Assembly: GCA_003697135.1 (NCBI GenBank)
Contig: RFGC01000042.1
Coordinates: forward strand, 62,001 to 126,000
Origin: Acidobacteriota bacterium
Lineage (GTDB): Bacteria; Acidobacteriota; Blastocatellia; Pyrinomonadales; Pyrinomonadaceae
Direction: 5' to 3'
Length of the DNA stretch: 64,000 nucleotides
Of the stretch, positions 1-7,309 are shown in pieces (position 1 is the stretch's first letter; each line of letters opens with the position of its first letter). Position numbers and translations under genes: made by a program. The notes beneath the pieces were generated by a model that was given only the letters and a program-made list of their open reading frames with translations, did not search any database and was not told the origin of the DNA.

Positions 1-1713
1 CACGAAGTCGCGGATAATCCAATAGTCGTTTTTGATAAAAAGAACACTTCTCTTGTGCAGTGCTGGTGGGGTGATTTTCAAATAGCCGTTGTGATGCGCT
101 TCAAGGAAGTCAAAACGATCTTCGACGATGCAGAGATCAATTTTTGATAAAGCTTTTGTCCGCCAACTAAATTTACTACCGAATTCTGATGAAGACTTTT
201 CATCAATGGAAAGCGTATTGTGGGCTAAGGTAGAGCGAAAGTAGTTGCGAATAGGTTCTGAGTGAAAATAGCTATAGTTACCTGAGTCAATGAGAGTAGT
301 TTTTCCTAATGGTGAGAGTTCTATTGAGAGGTTATCTGCATGAGAGTGGGTGTTAGCTGTTTTTCCTGTTGAGCCGATACGAATAAGCATGTAATTACTG
401 GTTGCATTCCAACCATCGCGCATTATGAAATATCCACCATCTTTGAAGAAAACAGATTTTTGCTTTGGTTCTTGAGCTTGTAAGGAGTGGAAAATTTTTA
501 TTCCTTCGATGCTCTTAAGCCATAAGATCTCTTCGCCTAATTCTCTTGCGGTGAATTTGTAGTCACCTCTTCGGAAGAGCACAGACGCAACCGAAAGAGT
601 GCCTCGAAAGTCGTCAGGCTTTCTTTGAGATAGAGGAAGCATCCTGCCACCGTCAAGATCACCAATCAAAGGTGTTGTTCCATCAGGGCGGGTTGAGAAC
701 ATCAAGAAATCCAAGAGCCCCTGTAGTTTCTTTTGTGTTTTTTCTATCTCTTTCTTGTCTCGGTCAGGTTCGTTTAGTTCGTGTAAAATCAAAAAGTGGA
801 TATAGAAGTCTGCTGTGTAGCGGGCATACCATGAAGAATTTTCAAAATAGGTTCCATCATTCAAAATTTGAGTTTCCAGTTCCTTAAATAAAGTTTTTTT
901 GGCTACTTGACGCCATTTTTCTGATTCATTGAAGAAAGGCATTTGAGTGCTGAGATAATAAAGACCTAAAGCCTCGCATGTTGTATTTGGGTTGAAAAGA
1001 AGATAGTTTTCTATTCTTTGAGCGTGTAGATGCAAGAACTTCAAAGCCTTTAGGAAAATTGCATCATTAAAGCTCGGTGAATTTTCAAAAAATCTGAATG
1101 CCCATAACCAAGAGATTGCACGGAGTGATAGCTCGAAATTACTTACCCAGTTAATTCCTAATCCCGGTGGATTCTGCGACATCCAGCTTTCAAGATGATT
1201 GAAGAAAGTTTCTGCAAAAATCTCGTCTTCTGTTATCCAATAAGCTAGTCCCAAAGTAAAGAAATGCTGATGACGGTTGAACTCCCAGATAACCTGAACA
1301 TCTATGTTTTCCAAGGTGCTGAGGTCACTGAATTCATCCCAAGGTTTCAGCTCTAGGCGCTTAGCCGAAAAAGGTTCATAATGCCAGTCTATTGGCGAGC
1401 CAAAATCTAAATTCTCGTGCCCAAACAAGCTTATTTTTCCTGCTAAAACTCTCTCAGCTCTTTCAACGATTGATTTAAGAATTTCCTGACCTAGAAATTC
1501 GTCATAAGCTCTTAAGAACCTTTCTTTATCGGCACAAGAGAAGAAAAATTTCGATTGACTGTAAAATGCCTTTTTGATTTCTTCCGCACTTTGGAGATTT
1601 TTGAGAGTGTATGAAAAAAACTCTTCATCTGGCGGAAGTCGTCTGAAGATATTCTCGGCCTTGTTTGATGATGAATTGTAAGATTTTCTGGTGATTTCAG
1701 AGGATTCAGACAT
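1..1713 (-). CDS. Heparinase II/III-family protein, 3' end outside window
   Basis: The minus frame is open from an ATG at 1713 to base 1 (571 codons) with no stop, so the C-terminus lies outside the window. The translation shows the two-part layout of heparinase II/III-like proteins. An alpha-helical half contains IDWHYEPF, INWVSNFELSLRA and NPNTTCEALGL. A beta half contains GGYFIMRDGW, THSHADNLSIEL and LAHNTLSIDE. Family members cleave or bind uronic-acid polysaccharides, and many sit in exopolysaccharide loci. No signal peptide is evident at the N-terminus (MSESSEITRKSYNSS), which is usual for the polysaccharide-locus type. The substrate cannot be told from sequence. Confidence 0.8.
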   Translation of the reverse strand, partial: MSESSEITRKSYNSSSNKAENIFRRLPPDEEFFSYTLKNLQSAEEIKKAFYSQSKFFFSCADKERFLRAYDEFLGQEILKSIVERAERVLAGKISLFGHENLDFGSPIDWHYEPFSAKRLELKPWDEFSDLSTLENIDVQVIWEFNRHQHFFTLGLAYWITEDEIFAETFFNHLESWMSQNPPGLGINWVSNFELSLRAISWLWAFRFFENSPSFNDAIFLKALKFLHLHAQRIENYLLFNPNTTCEALGLYYLSTQMPFFNESEKWRQVAKKTLFKELETQILNDGTYFENSSWYARYTADFYIHFLILHELNEPDRDKKEIEKTQKKLQGLLDFLMFSTRPDGTTPLIGDLDGGRMLPLSQRKPDDFRGTLSVASVLFRRGDYKFTARELGEEILWLKSIEGIKIFHSLQAQEPKQKSVFFKDGGYFIMRDGWNATSNYMLIRIGSTGKTANTHSHADNLSIELSPLGKTTLIDSGNYSYFHSEPIRNYFRSTLAHNTLSIDEKSSSEFGSKFSWRTKALSKIDLCIVEDRFDFLEAHHNGYLKITPPALHKRSVLFIKNDYWIIRDFV

Positions 1714-1835
1714 AGAGAGCTAAATTATTTTATATTACACTCAGCTTTTTTGAAAAAACAGTTGTGGACAGGTTTTTGTGTTTGCCCATGTTAGTTTTCT
1801 CGGTTTGATTGAGGTCTGCTAAAATTGAGTTCGTT

Positions 1836-2183
1836 ATGAAGAAGATAATAGTTTATGAAAAACCTACATGCACGACTTGTAGGAACCTAGCAAAGTGGTT
1901 TGAAGAAAACGGCATTGATTATGAGAAGGTGAATTATTACATCGAACCTTTAACAGAGGAAAAGCTGAAGGAACTCTTGAAGAAGGCGGGACTTCGTGCC
2001 TATGACGTGCTTCGCAAGAAAGAACCGGCTTTTAAGAATTCGGGAATTACCGAGCAAACGCCCGATGATGAGATAATCAAGGCAATCATAGCCAATCCTG
2101 ATCTTTTACAAAGGCCAATAGTCGAGGTAGGAGAGAAGGCTGTTTTGGCAAGACCGATTGAGAAAGTCAAGGAGATTCTATGA
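1836..2183 (+). CDS. ArsC/Spx-family thioredoxin-fold protein (arsenate reductase-like)
   Basis: This 115-residue cytosolic protein has the ArsC/YfgD fold. The N-terminal strand is followed by PTCTTCR with Cys12 and Cys15, and the family's RPIVEV segment lies in the C-terminal half. ArsC-type enzymes reduce arsenate with glutathione or thioredoxin. Many family members without ars neighbours have no proven substrate, and no ars genes are nearby, so arsenate is only a possibility. I chose ATG 1836 over an in-frame TTG at 1809 because MKKIIVYEKP is the normal family start. Its last bases overlap the next gene by four (ATGA), so the two are probably translated together. Confidence 0.8.
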   Translation: MKKIIVYEKPTCTTCRNLAKWFEENGIDYEKVNYYIEPLTEEKLKELLKKAGLRAYDVLRKKEPAFKNSGITEQTPDDEIIKAIIANPDLLQRPIVEVGEKAVLARPIEKVKEIL

Positions 2184-2572
2184 AATACAGCATGAATGGA
2201 CATCATCCGAAACCGAAAAACGTTTTGGGCGGTGAGCTTAAATGTTGCTGTCTGAAGCCTTTAACAGGTTTTTACCGCGATGGCTACTGCCGAACAGGAC
2301 CTGACGATTTAGGCAGACACACGGTTTGCGCTGTTCTCACAGATGAGTTCTTGCAATTTACGCTTTCAAAGGGAAACGATTTGATAACTCCGAGACCAGA
2401 GTTTAATTTTCCGGGTCTCAAAGCGGGCGATAGATGGTGCTTGTGTGTTTTGCGCTGGCGTGAAGCGTTGGAAGCAGGAGTCGCTCCGCCTGTCATTTTG
2501 GAAGCGTGCCACGAGTCAGCTTTGGAATTTGTCAGCCTCGAAGACTTGCAGAGGCATGCTGTCAAATGCTAG
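2180..2572 (+). CDS. DUF2237 family protein
   Basis: This 130-residue protein matches the DUF2237 pattern along its length: NVLGGELKCC, PLTGFYRDGYC, GPDDLGRHTVCAV, TPRPEFNFPGLKAGDRWCLC, ACHESALEFVSLEDL. It has many cysteines and no signal peptide, so it is probably cytosolic. No biochemical role is established for the family. It overlaps the ArsC-like gene by four bases and probably shares its transcript. Confidence 0.85.
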   Translation: MKYSMNGHHPKPKNVLGGELKCCCLKPLTGFYRDGYCRTGPDDLGRHTVCAVLTDEFLQFTLSKGNDLITPRPEFNFPGLKAGDRWCLCVLRWREALEAGVAPPVILEACHESALEFVSLEDLQRHAVKC

Positions 2573-2644
2573 CGGCCTTTTTCATAGTAGCCTTGTTCAA
2601 CCGAGTTTAGTATGCTTTAGGTCAAGCTGGCGATTTTTTTTCTT

Positions 2645-3433
2645 ATGACGCAAGAGCTTGAATCGCAACAACTGAGTTTCGATTTTCATGTTAAAAAGGC
2701 GGAAATTCTGGCAGAATCTGAGCAAATTAAGCTCAGACTGGGCGAATTTGCTGGTCCTTTGGACCTATTGCTTTTCTTGATCAAGCAAGAAAAAGCGAAC
2801 ATATTTGATATTCCAATTGCGAAAATTACCGATGAGTATTTGCGCTATGTGCGTCTTATGGACGAACTTGACATCAAGGTTGCAAGCGATTTTTTGGTAA
2901 TGGCGGCAACGCTTATTGAAATCAAATCTAGAATGTTGCTTCCTCAACCTGAGTCAATTCTAGAAGATGAAGAAATCGAAGACCCACGCCAAAAATTGGT
3001 TGAACAGCTACTCGAATACGAAAAATTCAAAAATGCGGCTCAGATGCTTTGGGAAAAAGCTACTGTAGAGCAATCTATTTTCAAGCGAGGCAGAACGGAA
3101 TTCGACGAAGACGTTTTGGCGGACGTCACAGTATTTGAGTTGCTCAGTGCTTTTCAGAAAGTTTTGCGACGCTACGAAGAAAAAGAGGCGATGGAAATTG
3201 AGCGTGAGGAGATTTCTTTAGCCGAAATGATAAAGAGGCTCAGAAAGGAACTTTGGCGGATCGGGAAGTTAAGTTTGGAAAAGATCGCCATGCAGTTTCA
3301 CACGAGGAGAGCTTTGATAACAGTTTTTCTCGCTATTTTGGAAATTGTGAAAACAGAAAGAGTTTTGCTGATACAAGAAAAACCCTTCGGAGATATTTTG
3401 ATTGTTAGAGCCAAACATGCAAACAATCACTGA
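2645..3433 (+). CDS. scpA: Segregation and condensation protein A
   Basis: ScpA is the kleisin subunit that bridges the SMC heads and works with ScpB in chromosome condensation and segregation. This 262-residue protein has the typical N-terminal kleisin region (LGEFAGPLDLLLFLIKQEKANIFDIPIAKITDEYL) in two blocks from about residue 32, an acidic middle and a C-terminal winged-helix segment. Length is normal for the family. No scpB or smc lies in the window. It starts about 70 bases after the DUF2237 gene. Confidence 0.93.
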   Translation: MTQELESQQLSFDFHVKKAEILAESEQIKLRLGEFAGPLDLLLFLIKQEKANIFDIPIAKITDEYLRYVRLMDELDIKVASDFLVMAATLIEIKSRMLLPQPESILEDEEIEDPRQKLVEQLLEYEKFKNAAQMLWEKATVEQSIFKRGRTEFDEDVLADVTVFELLSAFQKVLRRYEEKEAMEIEREEISLAEMIKRLRKELWRIGKLSLEKIAMQFHTRRALITVFLAILEIVKTERVLLIQEKPFGDILIVRAKHANNH

Positions 3434-3462
3434 TTTCTGGCATTCGGCATGAGGAGTTGGCT

Positions 3463-3786
3463 ATGGAATGGATTTATCTGATCTTGGCGATAGTTTTGGA
3501 AGTTTCAGGCACCACGTCAATGAAGCTATCTGCAGGCTTTACCAAAAAGCTTCCATCAGTGTTGATTTTCGTTTTCTACGGGTTAAGTTTGACAGCATTA
3601 ACTTTTGCTTTGAGAAAAATAGACATCAGCATTGCTTATGCCGTATGGTCAGGTTTAGGGACAGCACTTATTGCTACGATTGGTATCTTGTGGGTTCGCG
3701 AACCTGTAACTATCGTCAAGATAATCTCACTCAGTCTCATAATACTCGGAGTTATAGGGCTACATCTTGAAGAAGGAAGATATTAA
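3463..3786 (+). CDS. Small multidrug resistance (SMR) family transporter
   Basis: This 107-residue inner membrane protein has four predicted membrane helices. The conserved glutamate that binds cation and drug or proton lies in the first helix (LAIVLEVSGTTSMKLSAGF), and AYAVWSGLGTA, typical of EmrE/QacE/Gdx proteins, is present. Members export quaternary ammonium compounds or guanidinium as dimers. I cannot assign the subtype. ATG 3463 is preferred over the in-frame TTG 3457 because a GAGGAG at 3451-3456 sits six bases upstream of it. It follows scpA by about 30 bases. Confidence 0.88.
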   Translation: MEWIYLILAIVLEVSGTTSMKLSAGFTKKLPSVLIFVFYGLSLTALTFALRKIDISIAYAVWSGLGTALIATIGILWVREPVTIVKIISLSLIILGVIGLHLEEGRY

Positions 3787-3838
3787 GCGGTGAAAACACA
3801 GCAATCCTACCTACTTTGCATGCGAGAGAATGCACTTT

Positions 3839-5248
3839 TTAATTTTCCAGAGCTTTGTAAGCGTTAATTCTACCGCCTGATTTAACTTTATCTTTCAACG
3901 AGTCCAATTTGTCAACAGCTTCGAGAAGCTTCTTTTTAAGTTTTTCAACGGTAATGTCTGGATTGAGCGAGACTATTAAAGCGGCGATGCCCGATACGTG
4001 TGGAGCGGCCATCGAAGTCCCTGAAGCTTCTTTGAACTCGTTATCAAGCCATGTTGAAATGATGTCTTTGCCCGGAGCCGCAACATGAACTGTTTTGACT
4101 CCGTAATTTGAGAACGAAGCGAGATTGTCATTTCTATCTAAAGCGGCAACGCTGATAACATTTGGCAGGTTGTAACTTGCTGGATAATGTGGGAACTGGT
4201 CATTATCGCTTGAATTATTTCCGGCCGCGGCAACAAACAAAATTCCGGCTTCTCCTGCCGCCCTGATTGTGTCTTCTAGTGCTTTTGAGTAAAAACGTGA
4301 ACCCCAACTAGCATTGATAACCCGGATGTTTACACCCTTTTGTTTCCGATCTATTGCGTAGTTTATAGCCTCGATTGCATCTTTAGTAGTTCCAGAACCG
4401 TTGCGGCTCAGGAACTTCAAAGGCATTATTTCTACTTGCCAGTTGACTCCTGCAATTCCTATTTCGTTGTTGCCTTCAGCGCCGGTAATTCCGGCGCAAT
4501 GCGTTCCGTGTCCGTTTTCGTCCATAGGATCGGCGAGATTGTCAACTGCGTTGAAGCCATAGGTATCATTTATCAAACCGAGTTCATCGTCTTCGTATGG
4601 TGGAATCTGATCAGGTCTAATCCAGATATTTGAAATCAAGTCTAGGTGTTGATAGTCAACTCCACTGTCAAGAACAGCAACGACTATTTTTTTGCTACCT
4701 TTTGTTTTTTGCCATGCTTTCAAAGCGCTTATGTCTGCGCCAGCTTTTCCTCCCATTTGCCCTGTGTTGTTCAAAGCCCATTGTTCACCGAAAAGAGTAT
4801 CATTTGGGAAAATATCGTTTAGGAAGGCGCCACTAGGAGGACTCGATTGAGGCTTCTCGAAGTCAATGTTTATCTCGTAGTTTGGTTCTGCGTAGATCAC
4901 TAAATCGGACATTTTTCTATATTCTTCAGCTACCTGTTCGGCGTTGAGTCCGTCAAGATCGTCAATTGCAACCAGGTTTTCTACGGATTCAATTTCATCT
5001 TCAACTCGGTCGTTTAGTTTTGCCGTGATTTTCTTTATATCTGACATTGAAATTTCAGGACGAAAGCGAACTAAAACTTCAGGCTCGCTATCTTTTTTCG
5101 TGCGATTCAGCTTTGTAGGTTTTGCTGTTGGCGATTGTTTGAATCTTTCAATTTCTGATTGCCAACGCCTGATCTGACCTAAAATAGCTGCTGCTATTAT
5201 CAATATCACTGCTAAAGTTAGATGAATCCAAAAATTCTGGCGATTCAT
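3839..5248 (-). CDS. Membrane-anchored subtilisin-like serine protease (S8)
   Basis: The protein has 469 residues. An N-terminal hydrophobic segment (about residues 7-24) is a signal anchor. A region of about 130 residues resembling a subtilase prodomain follows, then the catalytic domain. The triad is visible: Asp194 in AVLDSGVDY, His247 in NGHGTHCAG and Ser412 in SGTSMAAPH. The oxyanion Asn is about 344 in AAAGNNSS. It should act in the cell envelope or outside. A TTG at 5257 would overlap the upstream gene, and ATG 5248 five bases after that gene's stop is the alternative chosen. The small gene at 5254-5541 is immediately upstream and surely co-transcribed. Confidence 0.93.
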   Translation of the reverse strand: MNRQNFWIHLTLAVILIIAAAILGQIRRWQSEIERFKQSPTAKPTKLNRTKKDSEPEVLVRFRPEISMSDIKKITAKLNDRVEDEIESVENLVAIDDLDGLNAEQVAEEYRKMSDLVIYAEPNYEINIDFEKPQSSPPSGAFLNDIFPNDTLFGEQWALNNTGQMGGKAGADISALKAWQKTKGSKKIVVAVLDSGVDYQHLDLISNIWIRPDQIPPYEDDELGLINDTYGFNAVDNLADPMDENGHGTHCAGITGAEGNNEIGIAGVNWQVEIMPLKFLSRNGSGTTKDAIEAINYAIDRKQKGVNIRVINASWGSRFYSKALEDTIRAAGEAGILFVAAAGNNSSDNDQFPHYPASYNLPNVISVAALDRNDNLASFSNYGVKTVHVAAPGKDIISTWLDNEFKEASGTSMAAPHVSGIAALIVSLNPDITVEKLKKKLLEAVDKLDSLKDKVKSGGRINAYKALEN

Positions 5249-5253
5249 AAGCC

Positions 5254-5541
5254 TCAATCTCCGAAAATAATTTGATTTTCCCCTTTGAAGTCACAAAGCC
5301 TTATTTGATTGCTGTCGGCTCTGTATTCATAAGTTGAGCCTTTGACCTGGAGTTTTATTTTCCAGCCGCTGGTTATGATCTGCGCCGCCATCTCATCTTC
5401 AATCGGTGCACCTAAAGATGCATCAGGGAATTCAACGTCTTCCACCGACTTTATTGCGATTTCAGACTCGGGAATGCCTAAACGGCTGGCTAAGTCTTTT
5501 TTGGCGTGATTTAGAGCTACTTCTTTGTTAAGTTTCATCAT
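5254..5541 (-). CDS. Small PepSY-like conserved protein upstream of the protease
   Basis: This 95-residue protein has no signal peptide. The pattern LASRLGIPESEIAI, VEFPDASLGAP, GWKIKLQVKGSTYEYRAD resembles a small domain found alone or in lipoproteins of several phyla, in which a conserved WPDGSLG-like turn precedes a strand with a YEYH/YEYR motif. Function is not known to me. Its stop codon touches the start region of the S8 protease, so translation is probably coupled. A role as protease inhibitor or folding partner is possible because of this linkage, but that is inference only. Confidence 0.7.
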   Translation of the reverse strand: MMKLNKEVALNHAKKDLASRLGIPESEIAIKSVEDVEFPDASLGAPIEDEMAAQIITSGWKIKLQVKGSTYEYRADSNQIRLCDFKGENQIIFGD

Positions 5542-5808
5542 TAGACATTACCATTTTCCTTCTGTTAGCTGTAATAGTCAAGACGACAAAAGGCTAGATT
5601 GATGAGTAACGGCTGACAGGAATTTACTCTTTCGTTTATCTATGAACTATCTCGTTGAACTCTAAAGTGACGTAAACATAACTGGTAAGATAACTAGAAA
5701 CCCTGTAAATCCTTACTGTAAAGACCTTATTGTTTTTACTTTTTCAAGTGGCATAGAGATTGCTGAAGTTAAGGTTGCTCAATTTTAAGAGAAAGGAGAA
5801 AAAAGTTT

Positions 5809-6462
5809 ATGAGACGACTTGAAAGAATTTTGGCTGTTTTGGTGTTTCTGATGATGATTTTGGCGTTTATGCCTGCTTCTGGTTTTGGACAAGGGCGTGG
5901 GAAAGGAAAAGAGAAAAAAGATGAGTATTCACGTGTAGAGCGGAAAAGAGATGATGATTCGCGCATAGAGCGAAAAAAAGATGATAGCTACAAAGAAGAA
6001 CGCAGAAAAGATGATAAAGAAGATGACAGATATACACGTGGTGAAGTAATGGCTACTATCACGCGTCTTCAAAATCGAAGCAGGGAATTTGAAAGAAGAC
6101 TAAACAGAGAGTTGGACAGAACGGACAAAAAAATCTTTGAAAATCTTTGGGGTAAAAAAGATTATGTTCTTTTGTTAGCAAGGGACTTTAGGAGAGCAAC
6201 GGATCGCCTTGAGGATAGATACCGAGCCACTAGAAGCCTGAGCAGAACCTATTACGAAGCCCAAGAAGTATTGCGATTGGGGCGAGAACTTGAAGGTGCG
6301 CTCCGCACCTACGATCTGAACCGAAGGCTAGAAAAAGACTGGGATAGGATTCGTCGAGATTTGAATAGACTGGAAGACATCTACACTCGATACGATGACG
6401 ACAGAACGCGCCGCAATCGCAATTACCCGAAACTACCTCCTTCGGTTCCTTTTCCTTTCTAG
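5809..6462 (+). CDS. Secreted highly charged protein with KDD/ERK repeats
   Basis: The family is not recognised. The protein has 217 residues with a clear signal peptide (MRRLERILAVLVFLMMIL, cleavage probably near residue 27). A very charged repeat region about residues 30-75 follows, with units like RVERKRDDD, RIERKKDD, YKEERRKDD. A long Arg/Glu-rich helical part follows and the tail is proline-rich (KLPPSVPFPF). It has a strong ribosome binding site (AAAGGAG at 5792-5798) and a perfect terminator just after the stop, so it is probably a monocistronic gene. An exported periplasmic or surface protein is likely. Confidence 0.75.
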   Translation: MRRLERILAVLVFLMMILAFMPASGFGQGRGKGKEKKDEYSRVERKRDDDSRIERKKDDSYKEERRKDDKEDDRYTRGEVMATITRLQNRSREFERRLNRELDRTDKKIFENLWGKKDYVLLLARDFRRATDRLEDRYRATRSLSRTYYEAQEVLRLGRELEGALRTYDLNRRLEKDWDRIRRDLNRLEDIYTRYDDDRTRRNRNYPKLPPSVPFPF

Positions 6463-6474
6463 GTGAGAATCATC

Positions 6475-6504
6475 AAAAGCCTGAGTGTCAGTACTCAGGC
6501 TTTT
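6475..6504 (+). terminator. Strong hairpin terminator after the charged secreted protein gene
   Basis: Perfect 12-base arms AAAAGCCTGAGT (6475-6486) and ACTCAGGCTTTT (6493-6504) enclose a six-base loop. The A-rich and T-rich flanks make it likely to work in both directions. It lies between the stop at 6462 and the RsmI start. This argues against the longer RsmI reading frame that would begin at 6463 and translate through the hairpin. Confidence 0.9.
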
Positions 6505-6528
6505 GAGTTTGTGATATGCTTTTTTGGA

Positions 6529-7209
6529 ATGAAAGGAAATTTATATTTGGTTGCCACACCCATCGGCAACTTGAAAGATATATCTTTTCGTGCGATTGAA
6601 GTTTTGAAGGAAGTTGATCTCATAGCTTGTGAAGATACGAGACAGACAAAGAAGTTGCTCACGCATTACGGAATTCGTGGTAAAAAATTGATCAGCGTTC
6701 ATGATCACAACGAACAGGCAAGAGCAAAGCAAATTGCTGAAATTCTTGTTCAAGGAAAGTCAATAGCCTTGGTTTCTGATGCTGGCACGCCTGGCATTTG
6801 CGATCCAGGTTATAAAATCATCAAGAGTGCTATCGAATCGGGGGCGAAAGTCATACCGATTCCGGGAGCAGTAGCATTTGTCAATGCGGTTATAGCTTCT
6901 GGATTTCCAACCGATGCGATATTTTTCGGCGGGTTTCTTCCATCGAAGAAAAATCAAAGGCGCAGTCGCTTGCTAATGGTAAAGAGTCTGCCAGCTACAT
7001 TGTGCTTTTACGAATCACCTCACCGGCTTCTAAAGAGCCTTCAAGATTGCTTTGAAATACTCGGAGATCGGCGTATTGCTGTTGTTAGAGAGCTTACGAA
7101 AATATACGAAGAGGTTATTTCAGGGAATATTCAGGAAGTTATAGCTCATTTTTCAAACACGACGCCGCGGGGAGAAATTGTCTTGGTAATTGATAGAGAA
7201 TCCTCTTAA
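6529..7209 (+). CDS. rsmI: 16S rRNA (cytidine-1402-2'-O)-methyltransferase
   Basis: RsmI methylates the ribose of C1402 in the ribosomal P site using S-adenosylmethionine. The 226-residue protein shows the tetrapyrrole-methylase fold hallmarks: LVATPIGNLKDIS at the N-terminus, ACEDTRQTKKLL, VSDAGTPGICDPG, IPIPGAVAFVNAV and the C-terminal TTPRGEIVLVI. It is shorter than the E. coli enzyme (about 286 residues) because it lacks the C-terminal extension. That is common. The ATG at 6529 was chosen because it gives the standard family start MKGNLYLVATP and lies just past the terminator. Confidence 0.93.
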   Translation: MKGNLYLVATPIGNLKDISFRAIEVLKEVDLIACEDTRQTKKLLTHYGIRGKKLISVHDHNEQARAKQIAEILVQGKSIALVSDAGTPGICDPGYKIIKSAIESGAKVIPIPGAVAFVNAVIASGFPTDAIFFGGFLPSKKNQRRSRLLMVKSLPATLCFYESPHRLLKSLQDCFEILGDRRIAVVRELTKIYEEVISGNIQEVIAHFSNTTPRGEIVLVIDRESS

Positions 7210-7253
7210 GCCGTCTAACAGAAGCAAAGCGCTGAAGCCTCATCTTAAAGAAC

Positions 7254-7266
7254 GCGTCTGATAACA
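7254..7266 (+). repeat. 13-mer repeat copy (GCGTCTGATAACA)
   Basis: This is a plus-strand copy of the window-wide GCGTCTGATAACG word with the last base changed to A. It lies between rsmI and mutS. Confidence 0.85.
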
Positions 7267-7277
7267 CCTTCGGTGTT
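7263..7277 (+). terminator. Short hairpin between rsmI and mutS
   Basis: Six-base arms AACACC (7263-7268) and GGTGTT (7272-7277) flank a TTC loop and are followed by TTTTGC. This is a weak candidate terminator for the convergent rsmI and mutS transcripts. Its first arm overlaps the end of a copy of the 13-mer repeat. Confidence 0.45.
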
Positions 7278-7309
7278 TTGCTAATTTTCTTTTGTTCGTT
7301 GTTTTGGGG

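Noticed and set aside
4148-4160. GCTGATAAC inside the subtilase gene as a repeat copy
   Set aside because: It shares only the last part of the 13-mer and is best explained by chance.
6463-6528. Longer start of RsmI at 6463
   Set aside because: The extra codons run through a perfect terminator hairpin and add residues atypical of the family; ATG 6529 gives the normal N-terminus.
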